64,000 bases of DNA. It comes from Pseudovibrio brasiliensis (GTDB lineage: Bacteria > Pseudomonadota > Alphaproteobacteria > Rhizobiales > Stappiaceae). Location of the stretch: positions 124,001-188,000 of the forward strand of contig NZ_CP074128.1 in the NCBI RefSeq assembly GCF_018282095.1, given 5' to 3'. The notes under the pieces were generated by a model. That model searched no databases. It saw only the letters and a program-made list of their open reading frames with translations, and was not told the DNA's origin. Made by a program: the position numbers and the translations under genes. The number at the start of each line of letters is the position of its first letter. Position 1 is the stretch's first letter. Below, piece by piece: positions 18,288 to 26,964 of this stretch.

Positions 18288-18620
18288 TCACCGGAGGATG
18301 GAAACCTTGCCGCGCAGGATGTCGAAGAACATCACGAAATCGCCAAGAAGGCTGTAGAACGGGAACTTGAATGTGGCTGGCTTGTTCTTTTCAAAAAAGA
18401 AATGCCCAATCCATGCAAAGCCATAGCCGACCACGGGCACGGCGAGCAGCCATGTCCAGAGGCCGAAGGTGATGATGTAGGCGACCAGCCCAAGTACAAG
18501 GGCCGTTCCGGTGAAGTGCAGGCGGCGGCTGACCACGTTCTGGTGCTCTGCCAGATAAAACGGATAGAACTCTTTGAAACTGCCAAACTGCTGGTTATGG
18601 CTGTTGTTGGCTTCACTCAT
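18288..18620 (-). CDS. Mpo1-like (DUF962) membrane protein
   Basis: A 110-residue protein of the Mpo1/YGL010w (DUF962) family. FYPFYLAEHQNVVSRRLHFTG holds the conserved H-(x)n-R-x-x-H pattern, and two hydrophobic stretches follow (TALVLGLVAYIITFGLWTW and AVPVVGYGFAWIG), then GHFFFEKNKPATF. Yeast Mpo1 is a dioxygenase acting on 2-hydroxy fatty acids in the ER; the bacterial role is untested. The gene lies 4 bp after the dioxygenase gene and is probably in one operon with it and the membrane protein at 19527. Confidence 0.88.
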   Translation of the reverse strand: MSEANNSHNQQFGSFKEFYPFYLAEHQNVVSRRLHFTGTALVLGLVAYIITFGLWTWLLAVPVVGYGFAWIGHFFFEKNKPATFKFPFYSLLGDFVMFFDILRGKVSILR

Positions 18621-18624
18621 TGCA

Positions 18625-19530
18625 TTATCCCCCCTTAATCTGCCGATAGTACGTTAACAGCACTGCGGCCTGACGCGTGATGAATAATCGCGCGCGTTCT
18701 CCCAATCCTGCCTCTTTTTCCGGAAGAAGCATAGACCTGACCAATCTACGCATGGCGCGGGCGTGTTCGCGGTAGCGCTGTGTCGGGTTCTGGCCCTTGC
18801 TGCGCTGTTCCATGGTGATGTTGGTGTGGTTTTGGCCGCGCACCAGCAAAGCAGACTGGTTGTCGGCCCGCACATTGCTTTTGGCCGCCACATAGCGGAT
18901 GGCAAAGCCAATACGTCGGTCATCTGTAGTGTTGGCGTCAGAGCCATGCACCAGCTGGAAATGATGCAAAGACATCTCTCCGGGCTTCAGCTCCATATAG
19001 ATCTGACGTTCCGGTTCCAACTCCTCAACCGGAATTTCCTGTCCGCGGGTGAGCAGGTTGTCTTTGGCGTAGGTGTTGATTTGCGTGCGGATGGATTTGT
19101 GGCTGCCCGGTTCCACCTTCATCACGCCAGACTGAGCCGTCGCAGGGCTGAGCGCAACCCAGGCGGTGACCACATCGTCCGCGTCCACGCCCCAGTAAGC
19201 TGCATCCTGATGCATGGAGACATAGGATTTGCTGCCCGCTTCCTTGGTGAATAGGTTGGTCATCAGGCACAGAATATCCGGGCCGATCAGCTGTTCAACC
19301 GCATCCAGAATAACCGGATGGTGCACCAACTCGTCCGCCCAGTCATACAACAGGTAGGATTTGTTGCACTGTGCCTTGTCGAGTGGATGGCCTTGTAGCT
19401 TTTCGACGGCCTCCAGCTCCGCACGCATGCGGATGGCGTCGTCTGATCCCAACACCTTGATTGGGAACAAAAATCCCTCGCTTTGGTATTGGTCTGTGTC
19501 GATTGTGTTGGCGGTGTCTGTCAATGTCAT
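18625..19530 (-). CDS. Phytanoyl-CoA dioxygenase (PhyH) family protein
   Basis: A 301-residue Fe(II)/2-oxoglutarate oxygenase. The iron site is visible as HQD in VSMHQDAAYWG, with the distal histidine in QLVHGSDAN, and an arginine for 2-oxoglutarate in RRIGFAIRY. The HxD is intact, so this is a hydroxylase-type enzyme rather than a halogenase. The substrate is unknown; PhyH members act on fatty acyl chains and small molecules. The ATG at 19530 follows AAGGATGG. It overlaps the start-side end of the membrane protein gene at 19527 by 4 bp and is followed by the Mpo1-like gene, so three genes form an operon. Confidence 0.87.
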   Translation of the reverse strand: MTLTDTANTIDTDQYQSEGFLFPIKVLGSDDAIRMRAELEAVEKLQGHPLDKAQCNKSYLLYDWADELVHHPVILDAVEQLIGPDILCLMTNLFTKEAGSKSYVSMHQDAAYWGVDADDVVTAWVALSPATAQSGVMKVEPGSHKSIRTQINTYAKDNLLTRGQEIPVEELEPERQIYMELKPGEMSLHHFQLVHGSDANTTDDRRIGFAIRYVAAKSNVRADNQSALLVRGQNHTNITMEQRSKGQNPTQRYREHARAMRRLVRSMLLPEKEAGLGERARLFITRQAAVLLTYYRQIKGG

Positions 19531-19889
19531 GCTGGAACCATCCTTGAAATAAGCGTTGCGAAGGTTGCAATAAGACCGAGTGAAGCTGCGCCAAGAAGAA
19601 CTGAAAGTGCCGGTATACGTTCGCGTGTGCCGGTGTACGGGTCCAACCGCGTGAACAGCATGGCGTAAAGATTGCCGGTCATGAACGCCCATGCGCAAAG
19701 CATAAGAACAACGCCGGCTGCACTTTCAAAAATCAAAGCAGAAATGATGAGTGCGCCGCAAGCTAGATAGTCATCAATGGATAACGGCCAATATTTGTAG
19801 GTTCTGACCAAAATGAGTGTTTCGCCCACGCAGAGTATTGCTGCGAGAACAATTGCGTAAATTGGCAGATAAGTTTGAAACTCCCCCAA
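19527..19889 (-). CDS. Small hypothetical membrane protein
   Basis: A 120-residue integral membrane protein with four predicted hydrophobic helices (YAIVLAAILCVGETL, YLACGALIISALIF, GVVLMLCAWAFM and SVLLGAASLGLIATF). I do not recognise a family. I place the start at a TTG at 19889 because GGAGGGAGA lies 6-7 bases upstream; no ATG is available near the N-terminus. Its stop overlaps the dioxygenase start by 4 bp, so it is translationally coupled to it and may support the same membrane or lipid role. Confidence 0.65.
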   Translation of the reverse strand: MGEFQTYLPIYAIVLAAILCVGETLILVRTYKYWPLSIDDYLACGALIISALIFESAAGVVLMLCAWAFMTGNLYAMLFTRLDPYTGTRERIPALSVLLGAASLGLIATFATLISRMVPA

Positions 19890-19947
19890 AGTTCTCCCTC
19901 CCAAATTGTGGAAACAGCGTTACCGAGTCTTGTTGATGTGTCAAGTT

Positions 19948-19965
19948 AATTGATCTCGATCAATT
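19948..19965. promoter_or_regulatory. Perfect palindrome, probable TetR operator
   Basis: AATTGATC, a 2-base spacer, then GATCAATT: an 18-bp perfect inverted repeat. It sits in the divergent gap between the membrane protein/dioxygenase operon and the TetR gene, 58 bp from the first and 92 bp from the second. Size and position fit a TetR-family operator controlling both directions. Confidence 0.6.
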
Positions 19966-20057
19966 CCGGAGTGTTTTTCGGTACATCTTCGGACAAGGCG
20001 GCTAGGAGACAAATGAAAACCGGATACAATGGGAGAAGTTGGGGGGAGCCAATAAGA

Positions 20058-20651
20058 ATGACCGTGGACGTAGACCGCAGAACAATAAAGCCGGAAGCGC
20101 TTGAAACACTTCGCAAAACCATTCTGGAGATCTTCTCCTCCGGAATGTATCAGGACGTGGGAATCCGGCAGATCTGCCAGCAGGCACGTGTGAGCCCACA
20201 AACGGTTTACAAGTACTTTGGCAACAAGGAGGAGATGCTCTACGCTTGCATCAAAGGGGATCTTGAAAACCTTTATGCAGAAGCGATGCAGGCAGCCCAA
20301 GAGGCTGAGAGCACGGTCGATAAGTGCCTTACCTTTCTGGATATCTGGTGCGAGTTCTATTTCGCCAACCCAAGCATCGCCCGCATCGTGTTCCTGAACA
20401 TTCCGCAGGCCTATTGGATGGGCCAAACCCAGTTCACGCACGTTGCTTTGCATGATGAAACCACGCGTATCATCGCAGACGGCCAGAGTGAGGGAACCGT
20501 CTGGGATGAAACATCCGCTGAGCTGCTGGGACAGGCCATCATGGGCATGGCCCACCGCCTGCTCACCCGCTGGCTGATGACCGATAATGTCAGCGGCGAG
20601 GAAACCAAGCAGGCCCTCGCAAAAAGCATCAAAAAACTTCTGCAGCCTTAA
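20058..20651 (+). CDS. TetR-family transcriptional regulator
   Basis: A 197-residue regulator. The helix-turn-helix is in VGIRQICQQARVSPQTVYKYFGNKEEML (about residues 38-65), preceded by a helix starting LETLRKTILEIF. The C-terminal ligand-binding part is helical and includes AQFTH-like and LGQAIMGMAHRLLTRWLM segments. The ATG at 20058 follows GGGGGGAG. It is divergent from the membrane protein, dioxygenase and Mpo1-like operon and has a perfect palindrome in the gap, so it probably represses that operon and itself. The ligand is unknown. Confidence 0.9.
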   Translation: MTVDVDRRTIKPEALETLRKTILEIFSSGMYQDVGIRQICQQARVSPQTVYKYFGNKEEMLYACIKGDLENLYAEAMQAAQEAESTVDKCLTFLDIWCEFYFANPSIARIVFLNIPQAYWMGQTQFTHVALHDETTRIIADGQSEGTVWDETSAELLGQAIMGMAHRLLTRWLMTDNVSGEETKQALAKSIKKLLQP

Positions 20652-20663
20652 GGGAAGAGGGGC

Positions 20664-22283
20664 CTAATCCAGCTCAATGTCGGTAGCGTGTGAGATGAGG
20701 CGTTTCAGGCTGTTGGTGCCTTCATCGACGGATTTTTGCGCCTGAATGGCTTTGCCGTTCTCAAGGTGGCCTTGCGCATTATCGAAGTGGCCTTTCACCA
20801 CATCCGCCTCTTTCACATAGGCATCAAAGCTTTGCTTGGCGTTCTCATCGGACTGGCTGATGAGCTTGAGGTCTTTGTGTTGATCCAGCCAGGACTTTGC
20901 TTCGTCTTTTAGCTGAGTGAGCTGTTTTTCAACCCACTCCAGCTGTTCCTTGGCTTTATGGGTCATGCTGTAAAGCTGGAAGCGGATTTTCCTGAGTGGA
21001 AGCACCTTTTCTTCCGCTTCTTCAACCCTACCAGAAATCAGATCAGACTGAGCTGAGGTGAGCAGTGTCTTCAAAGACTTGCACTCTGCCTCATATTGAT
21101 GAGCATTGGGCAGACAGTCTTTGATGAAAGGCAGCCGCTCATATGCCTGATCCAAGGCATTGCGCAGGTTCTCAATCTTCTTGCGGGTGGGGATTGGCTT
21201 GCCTTTCTCAACTGGCGCACCTGTTTCATCTTCAGATGTTGAGGCACTGGCAAACCAGATCTGCTGCATATCAAACAGCGTGCTTTCATTCTCATGCACC
21301 ACTGCAATGGCACCTTGATAATCTCCGCCGGAAAGTGCTTGCAAGCCCTTTGGAGTGGCCGCAGCCACCTTGTCATAAGCAGAAGTGAACTGCGCAAGCG
21401 TCTCCGGAGCATGCTCCAGTTCTGAGGAACGTTTGTTCAACGCGGTGGCATCGGCAAGTGTCTTATCCAGCCGCTGCTGCGCATCCTCCCGGTTCTTTTC
21501 AATCTGCTCCTTGGCATCCTCATAGGCTTTGACGAAGCCTTCCTTCTTGCCTTTGATCTTACCAAGCATGAACTTCAGGCCCGGATAGCTGTGATCCGCT
21601 ATCGCCTTTTGCATGCGAAGAAGGGGAAGGTTGGCAATGCGGTGTGCCTTGTCGAAGGCGGTTGTCTCAACACCCCACTGCACCAGTTCATCGCGGTGTT
21701 TGTAGGTGTCTTCAACGGTGTTCTTGTAGGCCTCAACCGCAGGCATTTCCTTGGCGATCATCTCGTCCGCATGTTTGCAGCCCTGCTGCAGAACCTTTTT
21801 ACCTTCGCTGATGTGGTACTGCACCTTATCCAGCAAGGTTTTCAGCAGACTGATGGTTCCCGCATCCGGGCGCTGCTGGCCAGAGAAATTCTTATTGAAC
21901 TGCTTAAAGGTGTTGCTGATCTTCTCAACCTGCACCTTAAACGCCTCGATGTGCTCTTTGGTGACGAGCTGCTTGCGGGCCTGCGCATCCAGCTTTTGGG
22001 CGTTGGTGGCCAGTGTCTGATACCGGTTGGAGAGTTGCGTGATTTCAGCCTTGAACTGCTCTGCTGCTTGCGCAGCCTGCTGTTGATAGGCAGCGGGACT
22101 GTCTTTGGAAACCAGCACACGCGCGCGGCGGGCGGCTCGTTTGCCCGGATTGACCTCGTTGGGTTGCTTAGTGCCCGCGTTGCTCTCGTCCAATTGCACC
22201 TCATCAACGTTCTTCAAGTTCAAGTGGTTGAGGACCAGTTCGGTCCACTGTTCTTGCTCGGGAGTGAGGTTAGACTTCGGCAT
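20664..22283 (-). CDS. Large alpha-helical hypothetical protein
   Basis: A 539-residue, charged, almost wholly helical protein without signal peptide or membrane segment. It opens MPKSNLTPEQEQWTELVLNHL, then has long Gln/Lys/Glu-rich heptad-like stretches (around residues 65-135, 245-285 and 440-520) that suggest coiled coils or helical bundles. Residues 45-56 (GKRAARRARVLV) are strongly basic. No catalytic motif or known family is visible. The ATG at 22283 follows GGAG. It converges on the TetR gene with a 12 bp gap and is divergent from the hydrolase gene at 22631. Function unknown. Confidence 0.6.
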   Translation of the reverse strand: MPKSNLTPEQEQWTELVLNHLNLKNVDEVQLDESNAGTKQPNEVNPGKRAARRARVLVSKDSPAAYQQQAAQAAEQFKAEITQLSNRYQTLATNAQKLDAQARKQLVTKEHIEAFKVQVEKISNTFKQFNKNFSGQQRPDAGTISLLKTLLDKVQYHISEGKKVLQQGCKHADEMIAKEMPAVEAYKNTVEDTYKHRDELVQWGVETTAFDKAHRIANLPLLRMQKAIADHSYPGLKFMLGKIKGKKEGFVKAYEDAKEQIEKNREDAQQRLDKTLADATALNKRSSELEHAPETLAQFTSAYDKVAAATPKGLQALSGGDYQGAIAVVHENESTLFDMQQIWFASASTSEDETGAPVEKGKPIPTRKKIENLRNALDQAYERLPFIKDCLPNAHQYEAECKSLKTLLTSAQSDLISGRVEEAEEKVLPLRKIRFQLYSMTHKAKEQLEWVEKQLTQLKDEAKSWLDQHKDLKLISQSDENAKQSFDAYVKEADVVKGHFDNAQGHLENGKAIQAQKSVDEGTNSLKRLISHATDIELD

Positions 22284-22630
22284 CGAGATGCTCCAAATGA
22301 CTGCGCATACTTTGGCTTTTCATCATCTATAAGGCCAAAATACTGAGCATTCTTAAGGGTGATACCGTCAAATGAGCAGTTCGGTTAACCGCAGCTTGAG
22401 CCTCGCCCAATGTTTTGCTGCGATTTTTCACTAAGAGTATGAGAGTGAATGAAACATCTTGCAGCACTCGCATTTTGTGATGGACGTCACAGTTTTGCGG
22501 GGCACGGTGCAAAATTTACAAATGTCGTCTGGTATGTACACTTGGTGCTTCCTAGTTTAAGCAGCAAGAGAAGGGCAACAAGAGCTGGCAAAGCGCCAAA
22601 AGCTCGGCTGTAAGAGATTGCAAAAAGAGA
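22284..22630. other. 347-bp divergent intergenic region
   Basis: No gene is supported between the helical orphan (minus) and the metallo-beta-lactamase-fold gene (plus). Promoters for both must lie here. The only distinct element is a CRP-like palindrome at 22476-22491, listed separately. Confidence 0.6.
22476..22491. promoter_or_regulatory. CRP/FNR-family-like palindrome
   Basis: TGTGA, six bases, TCACA: an exact match to the core consensus of CRP-type sites, lying 139 bp before the hydrolase ATG and 192 bp before the helical-protein ATG. No regulator is shown to use it, so this is a candidate only. Confidence 0.35.
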
Positions 22631-23848
22631 ATGATTAAGAAAATTGCCGGTGGAGTATTGGGCGTCGTGGTGGTCGGAGTTGGCGTGATTTACGCCAGCG
22701 CCTACACCAATATGGGGCAGAAGCCAGATGAAGAACACAAGGCACAGCTGGCCCAGTCTGACCAATGGGCCGATGGCAGCTTTGCAAATAAGCTTCCTAT
22801 GGTTCGCGGACCACTGAGCGAGATTTTCCGTCAGTTCATTTTGGAACCGACCGATCACAACCGCCCGCAACAACCTGTTCCAACCGAGACCATCGGCGAC
22901 CGTCTGAACACACCACCTGAGTCCGGTGCCCGCGTAACATGGTTTGGCCACTCCACACTCCTGGTGGAGCTGGAGGAGACGCGTATTCTTATCGACCCTG
23001 TCTGGAGCAAGCGTGCTTCTCCACTGCCGTGGGCAGGCGTAGAGCGTTTCTATGATCCGCTGATTGCGCTGGAAGACCTGCCCGAGATTGATGCGGTGGT
23101 GATCTCTCATGATCACTACGACCATCTGGACATGGCAACCGTCCAAAAGCTGGCGCAAAAGCAAGTGAAATGGATCGTTCCGCTTGGAGTCGGATCGCAT
23201 CTGGAATATTGGGGCGTCGCGAACGCTGACATCACCGAGCTGGACTGGTGGCAGTCAACACAGGTGGAAGAGACTACTGTGACCGCCACACCCTCCCGCC
23301 ACCGTTCTGGCCGGTCTGTCACCTTCAGCGATGTCAACGCAACGCTCTGGGCAGGTTGGGCCTTCAATGGTCCTGAGCACGCCGTGTTCTACTCCGGCGA
23401 CACCGGCATGCATGATCGTTTTGAGGAGATTGGTGAACGCCTCGGCCCATTTGATCTGACCGTGATTGAGACCGGCGCGTACAACCCACTTTGGAAGGAC
23501 ACCCATCTGGGCCCGGAACAAGCCGTTCTGGCCCACAAACTGGTGAAGGGCAAAACCATGCTGCCGGTTCACTGGGGCCTGTTTGACCTATCCTCCCACA
23601 ACTGGACAGAACCTGTTGAGCGGGTCATGGCCGCCGCAGAAAAGTATGGTGTTGATCTGGCTGTGCCGCTGCCCGGTGGTTCTGTTGAACCGGGGCAGGA
23701 GGTCTCCACCACAGCCTGGTGGCCTCAGGTGCCATGGAAAACCGCAGAAGAGCGCCCAATCTGGGCAACGCGTGTGGAAGAAATCGTCAAACGCGCCAAA
23801 GAGATGAACAGCGGCGAGCCTCAAGTGGCCTCTCGCCCGTCAAACTGA
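22631..23848 (+). CDS. Metallo-beta-lactamase-fold hydrolase (NAPE-PLD/UlaG-like)
   Basis: A 405-residue hydrolase. A single N-terminal hydrophobic segment (IAGGVLGVVVVGVGVIYASAY, residues 5-25) anchors it or acts as an uncleaved signal. The metal-binding HxHxDH-type motif is SHDHYDHLD, with further ligands in TWFGHSTLLVEL, YSGDTGMHD and LPVHWGLFDLS. The pattern, with RFYDPLIALEDLPEIDAVV, fits the Beta_lactamase_B_2 group that includes N-acyl-phosphatidylethanolamine phospholipase D and RomA-like proteins. It is probably periplasmic-facing and membrane-bound; the substrate is unknown. A terminator follows. Confidence 0.87.
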   Translation: MIKKIAGGVLGVVVVGVGVIYASAYTNMGQKPDEEHKAQLAQSDQWADGSFANKLPMVRGPLSEIFRQFILEPTDHNRPQQPVPTETIGDRLNTPPESGARVTWFGHSTLLVELEETRILIDPVWSKRASPLPWAGVERFYDPLIALEDLPEIDAVVISHDHYDHLDMATVQKLAQKQVKWIVPLGVGSHLEYWGVANADITELDWWQSTQVEETTVTATPSRHRSGRSVTFSDVNATLWAGWAFNGPEHAVFYSGDTGMHDRFEEIGERLGPFDLTVIETGAYNPLWKDTHLGPEQAVLAHKLVKGKTMLPVHWGLFDLSSHNWTEPVERVMAAAEKYGVDLAVPLPGGSVEPGQEVSTTAWWPQVPWKTAEERPIWATRVEEIVKRAKEMNSGEPQVASRPSN

Positions 23849-23856
23849 TAGTTCAG

Positions 23857-23889
23857 AAGGAGAGTAGGCGAGGGCCACTCTCCTTTTTT
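23857..23889 (+). terminator. Rho-independent terminator after the hydrolase gene
   Basis: AAGGAGAGT pairs with ACTCTCCTT across an 11-base loop, and the descending arm runs into six Ts. It lies 8 bp after the hydrolase stop and just before the stop of the convergent cyclase gene. Confidence 0.8.
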
Positions 23890-23892
23890 GCA

Positions 23893-24726
23893 TCAGTAAA
23901 CGGCCAGAATACGCCCTGGACCGCCGGTTCCGCCTTTAAATTTCGGTGCCCCAGCGATGATCGTTGCACCTGCGAGGGGCACTTGATCCAGATTGGTGAG
24001 GTTCTCAATGCCATATCGCCCGGACCCAAGCCACAGGTAGTGAACGGGAAAGTCCTTCGTCGGCCCATAATCTATGGAGAGCGTGTCCACCCCAAGCCCA
24101 TAAACGCTACGCTCATTGATCAGGAACTTGGCTGTTTCCTCATGAAACCCAGGGAAATGAAGCACACCTTTGCTGTCTTCCCCCCGGTACTTCTCCGTTT
24201 CCACATATTGCGGCCACCCGGAAAGCATCGCAACGCAGGCCCTGTCCGGTATGCGGCCATGTTGCTGCTCATAAGCCAGAATATCTTCTGGCATAACACG
24301 GTAGTCTGCATTGTTCGCCGCCTGATCCCGAACATCAATCACCGCCAGAGGGCAGACGAACTTTTCAATGGGGATCTCATCAATGGACTGCCCATCCTTG
24401 CTGAAATGGATCGGCGCATCAAAGTGCGTTCCCACATGCTCGTGATAGTGCAAGGTCTTCAGGTTCAAGCCATCTTTTGCAAAGGTGTATTCGTAACTCT
24501 CTTCAAACGCAGGCCCGCCCTCAAACGTGGGAAAGTCCGGTGCCAACGTTTGTGTCAGATCAATCACGTTAGAAAACGAAACACTCTCCGGCAACACATT
24601 CGCCGTCGCAGAAAGCGCCGACGCACTCAACACCGCCCCTCCTGCCGCAGAAGCCACAGCCCTACTCAAAAACCCCCTCCGCGACAACCGCCCCTTCACC
24701 ACCTCCATCACACACACATCACACAT
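23893..24726 (-). CDS. Cyclase-family (kynurenine formamidase-like) protein with Tat signal
   Basis: A 277-residue protein of the cyclase/KynB fold. The N-terminus carries a twin-arginine export signal (SRRGFLSRAVASAAGG, about residues 15-30), so it should act in the periplasm. The metal-binding family motif is HEHVGTHFDAPIHF, preceded by DLTQTLAPDFPTFEGG. Metal-dependent hydrolysis or isomerisation of a small amide or lactone is likely, but the substrate is unknown. The ATG at 24726 follows GAGGAAGAG. It converges on the hydrolase gene. Confidence 0.87.
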   Translation of the reverse strand: MCDVCVMEVVKGRLSRRGFLSRAVASAAGGAVLSASALSATANVLPESVSFSNVIDLTQTLAPDFPTFEGGPAFEESYEYTFAKDGLNLKTLHYHEHVGTHFDAPIHFSKDGQSIDEIPIEKFVCPLAVIDVRDQAANNADYRVMPEDILAYEQQHGRIPDRACVAMLSGWPQYVETEKYRGEDSKGVLHFPGFHEETAKFLINERSVYGLGVDTLSIDYGPTKDFPVHYLWLGSGRYGIENLTNLDQVPLAGATIIAGAPKFKGGTGGPGRILAVY

Positions 24727-24806
24727 TCTCTTCCTCTATGGGCTTTTGATTTGAGCGGAAAGAGTAGGGGAGAAGTGTTAAGGAGGGTTGAGGGGCGCTC
24801 GGGTAG

Positions 24807-26090
24807 CTAATGATGTTTGACTCGATGAACCTTTATCGAAACGGCCATGCTTTGCTCTTCGTTGTTCATTCGAACCCTCTTCCTGATCATAGAAAATGTT
24901 GCGATTAGGAAGATGGTGATCCAGAATTCGCGTTTTCGGACAGAGTAGGTGTACATCCAGGCGCTGGCCTGGCCTATTAGCAGCGGGAAAAAGAAGACGA
25001 GGAAGCGTTCTACCTGATTGCTCCAGCTAAGAATGAAGACGCTTTTCATTACGTTGTACAAGAAGAACATATATGTGAGGAAACCAACAACGCCTGACGT
25101 CGCGAGAAGTGCAACATAAGTGCTGTGGATCTCGAACTCATGGTAGACATCCTCGATGTTTCCCAGACCAACCCCTAAAATTGGTCGATCAGAAAACGCC
25201 GTAAAACCGGCAATAAGGTTGCTGAAATAGAAGCCTGATGAGAAGTTCTCGAGACCTGCTTTCGTGAACTTAGCCTCTAACCTCCACATGGCACCTTCCA
25301 CCATGGAAAGCGACATGGAGATCGCGAAAAACGCCACTACGCCAACCACGATTGACGTGATAACGAACATACTACCAACACGTGCGTCAGAACTCTTTCT
25401 GGACACGAACATCAGGACAAGGAGGAGCAGAAGAAAACCTGCGATCAAGCCGACGAGCGATGCACGTTTACCTGTCAGTATCAATGCCAGCAGGATCGTC
25501 AATACCATTGACGCATTGAAGAATGTTCTGGGTAAGAGCCCTGAGAGGATTGCTGCAAGACCGATGGTTGAGAACACCAAAAAATAGTTCCCGGCCTGCC
25601 CAGTGTTTCGGAAGCTACCCGCCAAACCGCCAACAACCGGGTTCAGGTGCGGGAAGAAAAACAGAACCACTATGCCATAGGCGGCCATTATCGCAGCGCC
25701 TAGCAAAATCGCAAAAGTAAGCTGCCGGGCAAAGAGCACATCCATCTTCTCTGGCAATAGATTTAGAAGTGCCAGTGAGAACAATACCGCAAAAATGTGC
25801 ACACATAACTCAATGTATGCACCTTGCTGATGATCCGCGAACGTTCCAGAGATAAAAAACGCGGCAAATAATGGAAGAATAGAGAGATAATGGCGCGTTA
25901 TACGGATTCTGCCCCTGTTCTTCATGATCATAAGGAACGCCAAACCGATCAGCATGATGAGCAGCAGATCGCCGATTGAGATGCGCCCGCCGACGCCTTG
26001 TCCTGGAGGCGCAAGGGTTTTTGTCAGGCCTGCGGCAACCGTGGCGAGCCAAACTGCAAAGAGCGATAGTTTTCTCGTGCTTATGGTCAT
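24807..26090 (-). CDS. O-antigen ligase / polymerase (WaaL/Wzy) family protein
   Basis: A 427-residue inner-membrane protein with about 10-12 hydrophobic helices. The large periplasmic loop contains FTAFSDRPILGVGLGNIEDVYHE and HSTYVALLATSGVVG, the signature region of the Wzy_C/WaaL family. It would polymerise or ligate lipid-linked glycan repeats in the periplasm. It overlaps the upstream ATP-grasp gene by 4 bp (ATGA). With flippase, export and kinase genes nearby it most probably works as the polymerase of an exopolysaccharide; ligase activity on LPS is an alternative. Confidence 0.85.
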   Translation of the reverse strand: MTISTRKLSLFAVWLATVAAGLTKTLAPPGQGVGGRISIGDLLLIMLIGLAFLMIMKNRGRIRITRHYLSILPLFAAFFISGTFADHQQGAYIELCVHIFAVLFSLALLNLLPEKMDVLFARQLTFAILLGAAIMAAYGIVVLFFFPHLNPVVGGLAGSFRNTGQAGNYFLVFSTIGLAAILSGLLPRTFFNASMVLTILLALILTGKRASLVGLIAGFLLLLLVLMFVSRKSSDARVGSMFVITSIVVGVVAFFAISMSLSMVEGAMWRLEAKFTKAGLENFSSGFYFSNLIAGFTAFSDRPILGVGLGNIEDVYHEFEIHSTYVALLATSGVVGFLTYMFFLYNVMKSVFILSWSNQVERFLVFFFPLLIGQASAWMYTYSVRKREFWITIFLIATFSMIRKRVRMNNEEQSMAVSIKVHRVKHH

Positions 26091-26953
26091 CTTTTGCCAG
26101 AGATCTCCAGCATAATCTGGCCCAGCTGTGTATCTCCTTCTGGAGGAGTGAACAGTTCCGCACCATTGCCTGGAAAGAAGGTCATTTCGCCAAGCTTTAG
26201 ACCGGACGGCATGAAATAGAAATCAACACGTACAAAGCCAAAGCCTTGCGCTAACTGGCGCGCAGACTGCAGTGCTTCATCCACCAATGCAGGTTTCGCC
26301 ATGGGGTCAGGATTGCGTTCATAACACATTGCGTATGGCAGTAAGTTCCAGTTGGTATCGTAGAGCTGCCGTGTGTGATGCGTGTAACGCCCGTGATCAA
26401 CCTGAATGGCAAAAGGCTCGCCGTTCACACAGAAGAACTTGAAATCTTTGGGTGGATTGCCTGTTTCATCTCGTAGCAGTGGCTCAACAATAATACGCTT
26501 GCGCAATCCTTTGTAGTTTGGCTCTCGACTGCGCTTATAGTAGTCTTCAGCTAACCAACTGCGAAATACCTCAAGGTCTTCCCGCGTGAAGGCCTTACCA
26601 TTTTGAGCGGTACGGATAATCGCTTCTCCGCTCCCATGGGTGGACTTTGCGATCAACTCCCCCTCGAAATGATAGGTTTCTATATCTTCAACACTTTCAA
26701 AGACGCCAAGTGTCGGAACGACCAGATCGTCCCTTCCTAACTCAGTGAGCCAGTCTTTAACCTGTGCTTTATCCGTAATGCGTTTAGCGAGCTCTAATTC
26801 ACCTTCGAAGAACCATTTCTGAGCAAGAATATGCTCGTTGAACGTACGCGGTTGGCGAGAGTTCGGAAAATAGCCCAAACGCTTTCGAGCATTCAGAAGT
26901 GACAGAGCATTGTCCCACAAATGTCCGGTAGGAAGATAGTTTTGAAGCTTCAT
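26087..26953 (-). CDS. TupA-like ATP-grasp protein
   Basis: A 288-residue protein of the TupA-like ATP-grasp family, often found in polysaccharide loci. It opens MKLQNYLPTGHLWDNAL. Typical segments are RTFNEHILAQKWF, FEGELIAKSTHGSGEAII (ATP-binding strand and glycine loop), KRIIVEPLLRDETGNPPKDFKFFCV and FVRVDFYFMPSGLKLGEMTFFPGNG (metal-binding end). Members are thought to attach amino acids or related groups to cell-envelope glycans. The ATG at 26953 gives the family N-terminus; longer frames upstream are the neighbouring flippase on the same strand. Stop overlaps the next gene by 4 bp. Confidence 0.85.
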   Translation of the reverse strand: MKLQNYLPTGHLWDNALSLLNARKRLGYFPNSRQPRTFNEHILAQKWFFEGELELAKRITDKAQVKDWLTELGRDDLVVPTLGVFESVEDIETYHFEGELIAKSTHGSGEAIIRTAQNGKAFTREDLEVFRSWLAEDYYKRSREPNYKGLRKRIIVEPLLRDETGNPPKDFKFFCVNGEPFAIQVDHGRYTHHTRQLYDTNWNLLPYAMCYERNPDPMAKPALVDEALQSARQLAQGFGFVRVDFYFMPSGLKLGEMTFFPGNGAELFTPPEGDTQLGQIMLEISGKR

Positions 26954-26964
26954 GGGGTTTACTC

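Noticed and set aside
23719-24810. A 363-codon plus-strand frame across the cyclase gene
   Set aside because: The minus strand encodes a protein with Tat signal and metal motif. The plus-strand product is arginine-rich, low-complexity text typical of an antisense shadow.
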